Assembly (NCBI GenBank): GCA_900472575.1
Contig: UCIV01000019.1
Span: 1-64,000 of the forward strand
Source of the DNA: Hyphomicrobiales bacterium
GTDB lineage: Bacteria; Pseudomonadota; Alphaproteobacteria; Rhizobiales; Rhizobiaceae
Length of the DNA stretch: 64,000 nucleotides
Direction of reading: 5' to 3'
Position 1 is the first letter of the stretch. Every line of letters starts with the position of its first letter. The notes under the pieces are model-generated. The model was not told the DNA's origin, searched no databases, and saw nothing but the letters and a program-made list of their open reading frames with translations. Positions 46,599 through 54,972 of the stretch are shown piece after piece. The translations under genes and the position numbers were made by a program.

Positions 46599-47737
46599 TG
46601 GGAAACCCAGCGGCTGAAGAGTGAGGTGGATAGGGCACGGCCACGGGCCTTGCCGTCGATACCCGTCTCACGAATGACGAGTTCACCCGATTCCACCGTG
46701 CCACCGGCACCGCGCATCGTCTCGCGCATCAGCTCGTGGATGGAATAGAAGCTCGCCCGGATGGAATAGGCAGTGAGGACCAGTCCGACGGAATTCTTCG
46801 ACAGAAGTTCACGGCAGACGTCGAGCATGACGGGCAGGTGCTCGAAAAGCTCCCAGACTTCGCCATTCGGACCACGGCCGAATTTCGGCGGGTCGGTGAG
46901 TATGATATCGTAAGTGCTGCCCCGGCGCTCCTCGCGCAGGATGAATTTCATCGCATCCTCGCAGATCCAGCGGATCGGAGCCTTGTCGAGACGCGAAAGA
47001 GCCTGGTTTTCCCGCGCCCAGCCGATGGCCTTCTTAGAGGCATCGACATGGGTCACCTCCGCGCCGGCAGCGGCTGCTACCAGCGACGCTACCCCGGTGT
47101 AACCGAATAGATTGAGCACCCTGAGCGTACGGCCCTTGGCCTTTGCCTCTTCCACTTGATCCCTTACCCAGGTCCAGTGAACGATCTGCTCCGGGAAAAA
47201 GCCCATATGGCGGAATGCGGTAAAGCGGCCCTGAAAATCGATGTCGAGCAGCGAGAGCGGCCAGGTCTCGCCAAGAGCTTCGCGTGGAAACTTCCAGCGG
47301 CCCATGCCGTCTTCATCGGTGTTGCCGGTGAAGACCGCATCCGCCCTGCTCCAGACGTCCGCTGAAAGAGATGGCTGCCAGAGCGCCTGCGCCTCGGGCC
47401 TGACGACAAAATACGGACCGTATTTTTCGAGCTTGAGACCCTTGCCGCTGTCGACCAGGTGGAAATCGCCGGCATTCTGCGACTCAAGGATAATCGGAAC
47501 ATTTTCTTTCGGCAGATCGCCCTCTCGTACCATAAGCGGTCGCGTTTGCGCTGCAGACTGGCTGATGACGGGCTTGACCTCGCTCGCCTTGTCGCTTGCT
47601 TTCGGACGCGATGCGGCAACGGGAGACTTCGGCTTGCCGGTGACGCTATGCCGGTCCTGCGCATTGCCGCCCCGAGAAGGAGCCTTCTGCCCCATCCGCT
47701 TGTCTCTGCTCTTCAACGGTTGATCCTTCGCTTTCAT
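46595..47737 (-). CDS. Class I SAM-dependent methyltransferase, RlmI/RlmL-like
   Basis: A 380-residue protein whose core (about 130-370) is a SAM-dependent methyltransferase of the rRNA cytosine/guanine type: VLNLFGYTGVASLVAAAAGA (SAM site), HVDASKKAIGWARENQ, and ILTDPPKFGRGPNGE, the DPP[KR] catalytic motif. An N-terminal basic, probably disordered stretch (1-~75) precedes it. The likely target is 23S rRNA. The ATG at 47737 is preferred over one 14 codons upstream in a cysteine-rich, unlikely N-terminus. A start at 47695 is also possible. Confidence 0.88.
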   Translation of the reverse strand: MKAKDQPLKSRDKRMGQKAPSRGGNAQDRHSVTGKPKSPVAASRPKASDKASEVKPVISQSAAQTRPLMVREGDLPKENVPIILESQNAGDFHLVDSGKGLKLEKYGPYFVVRPEAQALWQPSLSADVWSRADAVFTGNTDEDGMGRWKFPREALGETWPLSLLDIDFQGRFTAFRHMGFFPEQIVHWTWVRDQVEEAKAKGRTLRVLNLFGYTGVASLVAAAAGAEVTHVDASKKAIGWARENQALSRLDKAPIRWICEDAMKFILREERRGSTYDIILTDPPKFGRGPNGEVWELFEHLPVMLDVCRELLSKNSVGLVLTAYSIRASFYSIHELMRETMRGAGGTVESGELVIRETGIDGKARGRALSTSLFSRWVSQ

Positions 47738-47928
47738 TTTCGTGCAGATAGCATCTGCAGCGCATTCGGCAAAGCCCATGCGATCATACGCGACGAAAGC
47801 AAATGCGGGGAGCAGGATAGGGCTATTCCAGGTCTGCGGGCCGCAAAAAAATAGCCCACGATGTCAGGAAGATTTCATCACAGCGGTTACGCGAGACTGC
47901 GAAGGAACCGGGGCCGTTTCGCCATCTG

Positions 47929-48240
47929 TCAGCCCCGTCGAGCGGCGATCGCCTTATGCTCTTTCTGCCATTTCACCGCTTCCTTGGCTTCGACGCGAGC
48001 CTGGCGGCGATAGTGGCCTTGTTTCCACCACGTCACAGAAGCACCGATCACCATGCCCACCAAGAGCGCAAGGAAAACGAAAACAAAGAACGGCGCCGAA
48101 ACGGACAATATGCTGTCTTGTGGACGGAACGGGTTTAGCGCCAGTGTGACCACCTGCCTGTTCGCCACCGCCAAGACAATCAGGACGATGCCAATCGGCA
48201 CGAAAACGACAAGCGAAACAATACGCTTAAGCTTCGTCAT
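47929..48240 (-). CDS. LapA-family (DUF1049) inner-membrane protein
   Basis: A 103-residue protein with two membrane helices (residues ~6-27 and ~48-70) around a short loop, then a basic cytoplasmic tail with a coiled-coil character (GHYRRQARVEAKEAVKWQKE). The family, also called YciS, works with LapB in controlling lipopolysaccharide synthesis in E. coli. It lies 83 bp downstream of ihfB, a common pairing. Confidence 0.85.
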   Translation of the reverse strand: MTKLKRIVSLVVFVPIGIVLIVLAVANRQVVTLALNPFRPQDSILSVSAPFFVFVFLALLVGMVIGASVTWWKQGHYRRQARVEAKEAVKWQKEHKAIAARRG

Positions 48241-48323
48241 AGGTCACTCCGGCAATTTCTCATTCAGCCATAGCAGATTGGCCCGGACGCCACAGTTTCA
48301 AGACCCTGCGGCGATATCCGCGC

Positions 48324-48623
48324 TCAATCGTCCTCGTCGGCCATGCCCGGGTTGAGGCGCTCACGCAACTCTTTACCGGTTTTGAAAAACGGCACCCATT
48401 TTTCCTCGACAAAGACGCTCTCACCCGTACGCGGGTTGCGCCCAGAACGCGACGGACGGTTCTTTACCGAGAAAGCGCCGAAACCACGCAGCTCAACCCG
48501 GTTACCGCCAGCAAGCGCATCCGTGATTTCATCGAGCACGGCATTGACGATGTTCTCGACGTCGCGATGGTAGAGATGCGGATTGCGTGCCGCAACGATC
48601 TGTACCAATTCAGACTTAATCAC
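48324..48623 (-). CDS. ihfB: Integration host factor subunit beta
   Basis: A 99-residue HU-family DNA-bending protein that pairs with IhfA. It has the DNA-binding beta arm ([22 protein letters not shown], about residues 45-66) and the helical N-terminus ([17 protein letters not shown]). IHF assists sigma-54 promoters, recombination and replication, which fits the rpoN gene nearby. It lies 26 bp downstream of sppA. Confidence 0.95.
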   Translation of the reverse strand: MIKSELVQIVAARNPHLYHRDVENIVNAVLDEITDALAGGNRVELRGFGAFSVKNRPSRSGRNPRTGESVFVEEKWVPFFKTGKELRERLNPGMADEDD

Positions 48624-48649
48624 GGTTGCCCCCTGAAAAAATTAGATTT

Positions 48650-49606
48650 TCAACCTTTGCCAACCTGCCAAACCGAGACAAGACCGTCAAGGAACAACTT
48701 GCCGGAACCCCAACCATCGATCGCATCCGGCGTGATCGGCAGAGTGACACCGAGATAACGGAAAAGCCCCGTCAGCGCATGGGCAAACCAGAAGGACGAC
48801 GAGGAATCGCTCTTTTTCCACTCGACAATCGGCAGATCGCGGGAAACGTCGCGCGTATCAAGATAATCCAGAATGTCGTCGTCGCCGCCGAGCTTGTCGA
48901 TGAGCTTGACGTTCAAAGCCTGCCTTCCGGTGAAGATCGTGCCGTCAGCAAGTTTCAAAACCTCGTCGCGCGGTAGCTTTCTGCGTTCGGCCACAAGGTC
49001 CACAAACCAGCCATAGCTATCCATGATCATGTTGCGGATCATGCCCTTGGCTTCCTCGCTGGCCGGATGGAAAGGCGACGGCTCGGCCTTAAGCGGTGAG
49101 GACTTTATTTCCTCGAGCGATACACCGATCTTCTTCATCAGCTCATCGGCCTGCGGATACTGGAAAATGACGCCGATCGACCCGGTGATCGAGCTTTCGC
49201 CGGCAATAATCGTGTCTCCGGCCGTAGCGATCATGTAACCGGCAGATGCCGCCAAGGTGCGAATGTCGGAAACGACCGGCTTCTTTTCGGCCACCTTGCG
49301 GATGGCCTGATAGAGGCGCTCGCCACCATAGGTGGTTCCGCCGGGTGAGGAAATAGAGACGATCAAGGCCTTGGCCTGGCTACTTTCCGCAACACGATCA
49401 AGACGCTCGATCAGCTCACGGTCATCCGTGATCATTCCGGAGATATTCACGCGAGCGATATGGGGGACGGCAGAACCGGATTGCTCACCGGCGATTGCCC
49501 AATAGGATACGAAGCCAATGGCCGCCAAAAAGATCAATGCCGCGACGCGCCAGAAGCTGAGCTTGCGGCGCAACTGGCGCCGATCCGCGATTGCCATTTG
49601 GTCCAT
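48650..49606 (-). CDS. sppA: Signal peptide peptidase SppA, S49 family
   Basis: A 318-residue membrane-bound serine peptidase that degrades signal peptides left after export. One membrane anchor spans about residues 20-40. The Ser-Lys dyad is predicted as Ser121 (ASAGYMIA) and Lys173 (SSPLKAEPSPF), spaced 52 residues apart as in the short SppA of Bacillus. It is the short (single-domain) type. It diverges from lptC. Confidence 0.94.
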   Translation of the reverse strand: MDQMAIADRRQLRRKLSFWRVAALIFLAAIGFVSYWAIAGEQSGSAVPHIARVNISGMITDDRELIERLDRVAESSQAKALIVSISSPGGTTYGGERLYQAIRKVAEKKPVVSDIRTLAASAGYMIATAGDTIIAGESSITGSIGVIFQYPQADELMKKIGVSLEEIKSSPLKAEPSPFHPASEEAKGMIRNMIMDSYGWFVDLVAERRKLPRDEVLKLADGTIFTGRQALNVKLIDKLGGDDDILDYLDTRDVSRDLPIVEWKKSDSSSSFWFAHALTGLFRYLGVTLPITPDAIDGWGSGKLFLDGLVSVWQVGKG

Positions 49607-49795
49607 AAAATTTCCCTTAATGCCTAAAGCGCTTTACATAGGCCCCAATTTGCCCGATTGCAGCGGTTCGTATCACGTTTTTATGTTCTCCATTATTGTT
49701 TGTTGAAGAATAAAAACCATATTGGCGGTCGACGATTGATCGCCCTGCCCTATCGGCTAGCGAAGAGATCGCCGGAAACGACGAAATGGAGCTTC

Positions 49796-50464
49796 ATGCT
49801 GCAGCATATACGAAAGACAGGAAGCATACTCGCATCGATACAGGCGCCGACAAGCGCTTACGATGCTGCGCTGTCCCATTCTTCGCGCGTCAGCCGGCTG
49901 AAAATTCTCCTACCTGTGGCTGCGGGCCTAATTTCGCTTGGCTTTATTGGCGTTGCCATTGTCCGGACCTATCTGCCAGAAAATCTGTCAATCGAGAGCG
50001 CCAAGATAGAAGACGGAAAGATTGTCATGGAGCGGCCCGCCATATCCGGCCGCAACAGTGACGGGATCAGCTACTCTATGCTGGCCAACAAAGCTCTTCA
50101 GGACATCCAAAACCCTAATAAAATCACGCTCAAGGACGTCAAAGCGGCAGTGCCGATCAATGACGACCTGATCGCGCGCGTAACCGCAACAAGTGCAGAT
50201 TTCGACCGTGGTGCCGACATCCTGGATCTGACTGCACCATTCGACGTCAATCTGAGCAACGGGATCACCGCCCACTTCCAATCTGCTCATCTCGATATTC
50301 CCGGCGGGACGATGAACACGCCCGATGCGGTTAATATCTCGATGAGCCAAGGCTCTATTGTTGCAGATTCCATGAAGATCACCGATAAGGGGCATACCCT
50401 CAACTTCACCGGTAAGGTTCGGGTCCATCTCGATCCCGCAGCCATCCGCAACAAAGGCAAATAG
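49796..50464 (+). CDS. lptC: LPS export ABC transporter periplasmic protein LptC
   Basis: LptC receives lipopolysaccharide from LptB2FG and hands it to LptA. The 222-residue product has one N-terminal membrane helix (residues ~36-57), then a periplasmic beta-jellyroll. Sequence similarity in the family is low, and the call rests on topology, length and the lptA/lptB neighbours. The ATG at 49796 with a GGAG site is used; an earlier one 46 codons upstream is not supported. Confidence 0.9.
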   Translation: MLQHIRKTGSILASIQAPTSAYDAALSHSSRVSRLKILLPVAAGLISLGFIGVAIVRTYLPENLSIESAKIEDGKIVMERPAISGRNSDGISYSMLANKALQDIQNPNKITLKDVKAAVPINDDLIARVTATSADFDRGADILDLTAPFDVNLSNGITAHFQSAHLDIPGGTMNTPDAVNISMSQGSIVADSMKITDKGHTLNFTGKVRVHLDPAAIRNKGK

Positions 50465-50476
50465 AGCCCGGCCGCC

Positions 50477-51046
50477 ATGATGCATCGTTGTTTTTCACTC
50501 AGCATTCCTGCCGCGACCGCGGTGGCCATGTTTTCCTGCCTCAGTGTTTCCGCCTTTGCTCAGTCTACAACGAGCAACATGAGCGGTCTCAAGCTGTCGA
50601 ACGATCAGCCTATCCAGATCCAGAGCGACCAGCTGGAGATCAAGGATCAGGAAAAAAAGGCTTATTTCACCGGTAATGTGAATGTTGTGCAGGGCACAAC
50701 CACACTGAAGGCCGGCAAGATGACCGTTCAGTACAAAGAGAAAGCCAATGGCGACGGCGGTGCGGCGTCGATTTCCAGCGGCAACGCCGACATCGACAAG
50801 ATTTTTCTCGATGAGACGGTTTTCCTGAGTTCGGGTACGCAGCAAGCGACAGCCGAAGCTGGCCAGTTCGACATGGCGAGCCAGACGTTTGTGCTGACCG
50901 GCAAGCAGGTTGTGCTTTCCGATGGACCGAATGTGTTCAAAGGCTGCAAGCTGACTGTGCAGATGGCGAGCGGCCAGGCCAAGCTCGACAGCTGCGGCGG
51001 TCGCGTTGAAATCATGCTCGACCCAAAGTCGCGGCCCAAGCAATAG
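50477..51046 (+). CDS. lptA: LPS transport periplasmic protein LptA
   Basis: A 189-residue exported protein (signal peptide to about residue 27, FSCLSVSAFA) with the OstA-like beta-jellyroll. Characteristic stretches are PIQIQSDQLEIKDQEKKAYFTGNVNVVQGTTT and DMASQTFVLTGKQVVLSDGPNVFKGCKL. It bridges LptC and the outer-membrane LptD. It lies 12 bp after lptC and 9 bp before lptB. Confidence 0.94.
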   Translation: MMHRCFSLSIPAATAVAMFSCLSVSAFAQSTTSNMSGLKLSNDQPIQIQSDQLEIKDQEKKAYFTGNVNVVQGTTTLKAGKMTVQYKEKANGDGGAASISSGNADIDKIFLDETVFLSSGTQQATAEAGQFDMASQTFVLTGKQVVLSDGPNVFKGCKLTVQMASGQAKLDSCGGRVEIMLDPKSRPKQ

Positions 51047-51055
51047 ACTCATAAC

Positions 51056-51862
51056 GTGAAACTTCCTTTTCTCCCCCAGTTGACGGCAAGGAAAACGCCT
51101 TCGCCCGAACCCTTTATCGCACGCGACAAGGCGCGCTATGAGGGGACCCTCGTCGCGCATGGACTTTCCAAGACCTATGACACAAGACGCGTTGTGAACG
51201 GCGTATCGCTGGTCGTGCGCCGTGGGGAGGCCGTTGGCCTGCTCGGGCCGAATGGCGCGGGCAAAACAACCTGCTTCTACATGATCACCGGCCTTGTTCC
51301 GGTGGATGAGGGAATGATCGCGATCAACGGCAATGAAGTAACGCGCATGCCGATGTATCGCCGTGCGCGGCTTGGTGTCGGCTACCTGCCGCAAGAGGCT
51401 TCGATCTTTCGTGGGTTGTCGGTGGAAGACAATATCCGTGCCGTGCTCGAGGTCCACGAGCCCAACCGGGACAAGCGAGAAGCGAAGCTCGACGAATTGC
51501 TGGAAGAATTTCACATCAGCCAGCTCCGCAAGTCTGCAGCCGTGGCCTTATCGGGCGGCGAACGACGCCGCCTGGAAATTGCCCGGGCACTGGCGACAGA
51601 CCCGTCGTTCATGCTGCTCGACGAACCTTTTGCAGGTGTCGATCCAATTTCCGTATCGGATATCCAGAATCTTGTCCGACACTTGACGGCACGCGGCATT
51701 GGCGTACTGATAACCGATCACAACGTGCGTGAGACGCTCGGTCTTATCGATAGAGCCTATATCATCCATGCGGGTGAAGTGCTGACCCACGGCCGGGCTT
51801 CTGACATCGTTAACAACCAGGATGTCCGTCGACTTTACCTTGGTGACAAGTTCAGCCTTTAA
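51056..51862 (+). CDS. lptB: LPS export ABC transporter ATP-binding protein LptB
   Basis: The ATPase that powers LPS extraction. The 268-residue product has Walker A GPNGAGKTT (residues 64-72), the signature LSGGERRRLEIARAL and Walker B MLLDEPFAGVDP. An N-terminal extension of ~30 residues is longer than in E. coli LptB (241 residues) but usual in rhizobia. The start codon is GTG at 51056. It precedes rpoN, as in many alpha- and gammaproteobacteria. Confidence 0.95.
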   Translation: MKLPFLPQLTARKTPSPEPFIARDKARYEGTLVAHGLSKTYDTRRVVNGVSLVVRRGEAVGLLGPNGAGKTTCFYMITGLVPVDEGMIAINGNEVTRMPMYRRARLGVGYLPQEASIFRGLSVEDNIRAVLEVHEPNRDKREAKLDELLEEFHISQLRKSAAVALSGGERRRLEIARALATDPSFMLLDEPFAGVDPISVSDIQNLVRHLTARGIGVLITDHNVRETLGLIDRAYIIHAGEVLTHGRASDIVNNQDVRRLYLGDKFSL

Positions 51863-51910
51863 AATAGCGTCACAATTCCGCCACCTCGGCGCTTGACCAA
51901 ATCTCTCAAA

Positions 51911-51928
51911 AAAGCAATTCTTGTGCCA
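51911..51928 (-). promoter_or_regulatory. Sigma-54 (-24/-12) site in antisense orientation before rpoN
   Basis: On the minus strand TGGCACA (51928-51922), four bases, then TTGCTTT (51917-51911) match the consensus TGGCACG-N4-TTGCW at all but one fixed position. The GG and GC are exactly 10 bp apart. It lies in the 128-bp gap between lptB and rpoN and points toward lptB, away from rpoN. Confidence 0.7.
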
Positions 51929-51990
51929 GATGCGCATGACGGCCACGCAATGAGTGCGCGGCCGGGTGTTTTGGGAGTTTAGCGTCCACT

Positions 51991-53529
51991 ATGGGTTTAA
52001 CCGCCAGCCTTTTCCTGCGACAGACCCAATCGCTTGTGATGACTCCGCAGCTGATGCAGTCGATTCAGCTGCTGCAGATGACGCATTTCGAACTGAACCA
52101 ATTCATCGCACAGGAAATAGAAAAGAACCCACTGCTCGAAATTTCGCCATCGGACGGCGAAAGTGGCGCAGAATTGGGCTATGGCGACACAACGGATCAC
52201 ATTGCCGCAGAAGCCGATGTCGATGCGGGAGCATGGCGGGACGAGCAGGGTATCGTCATTACAGAAACGTTTGGCGAAGGCCTGGACGGCGGCACTGAAA
52301 ATGTCTTTCCCGACGACCCGCCCGAGCGGCGAGGAGATGCGCCCGAGCTAATGGGCCAATGGAAATCGATGCCAGCGGGTGATGCCGGCGACGATTACGA
52401 TATCAACGATTTCATTGCCAGCGAAGTCGGCCTACGGGAGCACATCAGCCAGCAAATCCCGCTGCTGCTCAAACAGTCGCAGGATCGCCTTATTGCCCAG
52501 CAGCTAAATGAAGAACTGGACGATGCCGGATATCTTCAGGCCGACCTCGACGAGATCGCTGCCAGGCTCGGCATAACGACCGAGTATGCCGAGCAAGTAC
52601 TGGTGCGCCTGCAGACACTTGATCCACCCGGCATATTTGCCCGTTCACTCGGCGAATGCCTGGCGATCCAGCTTAAACAAAGGGATCGGCTCGATCCCGC
52701 CATGGATACCTTGGTCCGCCACCTAGACCTCTTGGCGAAGCGTGATTTCGCAAATCTCAGAAAGTTATGCGGCGTCGATGACGAGGACCTCATCGACATG
52801 TTTGCTGAAATTCGCCAACTGAACCCGAAGCCGGGTGCGGATTTCGCAACTCAGGTCGCTGATGTTATTTCGCCGGACATCGTTGTCCGTCCTGCCAATA
52901 TCGGCGGCTGGGCGGTGGAACTCAATCCGGAAACCCTGCCACGCGTTCTGGTCAACCAGACCTATTTTCAACAGGTATCGAAGAACTGCCCGAAAAACAG
53001 CGGGGATTACGCATTTCTTTCCGATTGCCTGCAGAACGGCAACTGGCTGACCCGCAGCCTGGACCAGCGCGCAAAGACGATCATGAAGGTCGCGACAGAG
53101 ATCGTCCGCCAGCAGGACGCTTTTCTCATGCACGGTGTCGATCACCTGCGCCCGCTCAATCTGAAGACCGTTGCAGAAGCCATAAAGATGCACGAGTCCA
53201 CGGTAAGCCGCGTTACTTCGAACAAGTACATGCTGACGCCGCGGGGCATGTTCGAGCTCAAATACTTCTTCACGGTTTCGATCGGATCGGCCGATGAAGG
53301 TGGCGACAGCCACTCCGCCGAGGCCGTTCGCCACAAAATCAAGATGCTGATAACACAGGAAGCTGCGGACGCCGTTCTTTCCGATGACGACATCGTGACC
53401 AGCCTCAAGCAGGCAGGAGTCGAGCTCGCCCGCCGCACGGTCGCCAAGTATCGGGAAGCCATGAACATTCCCTCGTCGGTTCAACGCCGACGAGAGAAGC
53501 GCGCTGCGGCCAGAGTAGCCATGTTGTAA
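51991..53529 (+). CDS. rpoN: RNA polymerase sigma-54 factor
   Basis: RpoN directs transcription of nitrogen, dicarboxylate, flagellar and other genes through -24/-12 promoters. The 512-residue protein has the glutamine-rich activator region I (MGLTASLFLRQTQSLVMTPQLMQSIQLLQM), an acidic region II (~55-125), the core-binding region (~140-280), a HTH (~385-410; LKTVAEAIKMHESTVSRVTS) and the RpoN box ARRTVAKYRE at 480-489. It sits in the lptB-rpoN-hpf-ptsN context typical of proteobacteria. A sigma-54 site in its upstream gap may autoregulate it. Confidence 0.97.
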   Translation: MGLTASLFLRQTQSLVMTPQLMQSIQLLQMTHFELNQFIAQEIEKNPLLEISPSDGESGAELGYGDTTDHIAAEADVDAGAWRDEQGIVITETFGEGLDGGTENVFPDDPPERRGDAPELMGQWKSMPAGDAGDDYDINDFIASEVGLREHISQQIPLLLKQSQDRLIAQQLNEELDDAGYLQADLDEIAARLGITTEYAEQVLVRLQTLDPPGIFARSLGECLAIQLKQRDRLDPAMDTLVRHLDLLAKRDFANLRKLCGVDDEDLIDMFAEIRQLNPKPGADFATQVADVISPDIVVRPANIGGWAVELNPETLPRVLVNQTYFQQVSKNCPKNSGDYAFLSDCLQNGNWLTRSLDQRAKTIMKVATEIVRQQDAFLMHGVDHLRPLNLKTVAEAIKMHESTVSRVTSNKYMLTPRGMFELKYFFTVSIGSADEGGDSHSAEAVRHKIKMLITQEAADAVLSDDDIVTSLKQAGVELARRTVAKYREAMNIPSSVQRRREKRAAARVAML

Positions 53530-53561
53530 GCAGCCTTGCGATGCATCCATAGGTCGAGACG

Positions 53562-53590
53562 TTGACTTCCCTTCCAACGAAGGCTAGAAG
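53562..53590 (+). promoter_or_regulatory. Candidate sigma-70 promoter of hpf-ptsN
   Basis: TTGACT (53562-53567) and TAGAAG (53585-53590) are separated by 17 bp. The start near 53597 would give a leader of about 140 nt that contains a CCGCTAGCGG palindrome (53596-53605) and a GGGG/CCCC hairpin right after it. Confidence 0.55.
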
Positions 53591-53736
53591 CGCCGCCGCT
53601 AGCGGGGCTTCCCCATAATTCCGCGCAAGGCAGGACGGGTAGCGCTATTTTGCTGCAATCGGTTCGGACGGCTTGGATGAGAGAGCGGCTTGGCGTAGAC
53701 TGGAACACGCAAGTCACGACAAGAAGGAATAATTCC

Positions 53737-54315
53737 ATGAGTGTGCGTGTTTCCGGTAAGCATATGGAAATCGGTGATTCTTTCCGCCAAAAGATCGAGG
53801 ACCATATCGGGGAGGCCATAACCAAATACTTCGATGGAGGCTATTCAAGCCAGGTTATCGTAGAGAAATCCGGCCCACGTTTTTCTGCTGATTGCAAAGT
53901 GCATCTCGATACGGGGATCGTGCTTCACGCCGCAGGCGAAGCCAATGATCCACAAGGTAGTTTCGATGCTGCCGCCGAGCGTATAGAGAAGCGTCTGCGT
54001 CGCTATAAGCGCCGCCTGAAGGATCATCACGCTGGCACCAACCAGCAGAACGGCTTTGCCGAAGTGGCTTACACGGTCATGGACCGGGTGCCTGAAGAGG
54101 CAGATGATGTGCCGGACGATTTTGCTCCGACGATCGTTGCCGAAACTACCAAGCAACTGAGGACGATGTCAGTTGCGACGGCCGTCATGGCATTGGATAT
54201 GACGGATGAACCCGTGCTTCTTTTCCGTAGCCCCGGTGACGAGAAGCTGAACATCGTTTACAGGCGCCACGACGGCAATATTGGCTGGATCGACTCCACC
54301 AATATCAAGAACTAA
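53737..54315 (+). CDS. hpf: Ribosome hibernation promoting factor, long form
   Basis: HPF binds the decoding centre of idle ribosomes and, in its long form, dimerises them to 100S particles. The 192-residue protein has the N-terminal S30AE/YfiA domain (residues 1-~105; VRVSGKHMEIGDSFRQKIEDHI) and the C-terminal dimerisation domain (~130-192; VTAVMALDMTDEPVLLFRSPGDEKLNIVYRR-like, read in pieces). The ATG at 53737 follows an AAGGA site. Earlier starts in the frame are not supported. ptsN is 63 bp downstream. Confidence 0.95.
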   Translation: MSVRVSGKHMEIGDSFRQKIEDHIGEAITKYFDGGYSSQVIVEKSGPRFSADCKVHLDTGIVLHAAGEANDPQGSFDAAAERIEKRLRRYKRRLKDHHAGTNQQNGFAEVAYTVMDRVPEEADDVPDDFAPTIVAETTKQLRTMSVATAVMALDMTDEPVLLFRSPGDEKLNIVYRRHDGNIGWIDSTNIKN

Positions 54316-54378
54316 CGAAACTCGGGAGGCGTCGGCAACGACGCTTCCCCTGCCTTCGCGGCACAAAGGAAGAAACGA

Positions 54379-54843
54379 ATGGCATTGGCAGATCTGCTGC
54401 ATCAAGATGCGATTATCCCTGCCTTAAAAGCGACCTCCAAGAAACAGCTCCTGCAGGAATTGGCGACTAAGGCCGCCAAGCTGACGGGCGTTTCCGAACG
54501 GGAAATCTTTGACGTCATCCTGCAGCGCGAGCGGCTGGGATCGACGGGTGTGGGACATGGCATCGCCATTCCACATGGGAAGCTTAACGGTATTTCATCG
54601 ATCAGCGGCATTTTTGCGCGGTTGGAGAGCCCTGTCGATTTCGAGGCACTGGATGACGAACCGGTGGATCTCGTATTCCTTCTTCTTGCTCCGGAAGGCG
54701 CTGGCGCCGACCATCTCAAGGCGCTGTCGCGCATTGCACGTGTGCTGCGTGACCAAGATCTTGCCGCGAAACTGAGGCAGACCGATTCCGCCTCCGCGAT
54801 CTATGCCTTCCTCAATGAAGAGCAGGCCAATAACGCGGCTTGA
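54379..54843 (+). CDS. ptsN: PTS IIA-like nitrogen-regulatory protein (EIIA-Ntr)
   Basis: PtsN is the terminal phospho-acceptor of the PTS-Ntr regulatory chain, affecting potassium transport, nitrogen metabolism and the stringent response. The 154-residue product has the PTS_EIIA_2 domain with the phosphorylated His66 in GIAIPHGKL and the later FLLLAPEGAGADHLKALSRIA region. It follows hpf, and then a strong hairpin and palindromic repeat before the convergent hemW. Confidence 0.96.
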   Translation: MALADLLHQDAIIPALKATSKKQLLQELATKAAKLTGVSEREIFDVILQRERLGSTGVGHGIAIPHGKLNGISSISGIFARLESPVDFEALDDEPVDLVFLLLAPEGAGADHLKALSRIARVLRDQDLAAKLRQTDSASAIYAFLNEEQANNAA

Positions 54844-54887
54844 ATGCCGCTTTCCTTTTCATAAAAATCGATTGATCAGATCATTTC

Positions 54888-54906
54888 CGCGTTTCTTCGA
54901 AACGCG
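54888..54906. terminator. Hairpin downstream of ptsN
   Basis: An 8-bp perfect stem CGCGTTTC/GAAACGCG with a 3-nt loop begins 45 bp after the ptsN stop. A T6 run follows 16 bp later (54921-54927). Together with the adjacent repeat copy it probably ends both convergent transcripts. Confidence 0.55.
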
Positions 54907-54930
54907 AAACGGGCCTGTCTATTTTTTGCC

Positions 54931-54972
54931 GTAATCCCAGCAAAACCGGTTCCCGCTTTTGCTGGGATTGCT
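54931..54972. repeat. Dispersed palindromic repeat, copy 4
   Basis: The most symmetric copy: arms AATCCCAGCAAAA (54933-54945) and TTTTGCTGGGATT (54957-54969) pair perfectly over 13 bp around an 11-nt loop with the shared CCGGTTCCC core. It lies between the convergent ptsN and hemW genes, 1 bp before the hemW stop region, and could act as a terminator. Confidence 0.85.
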
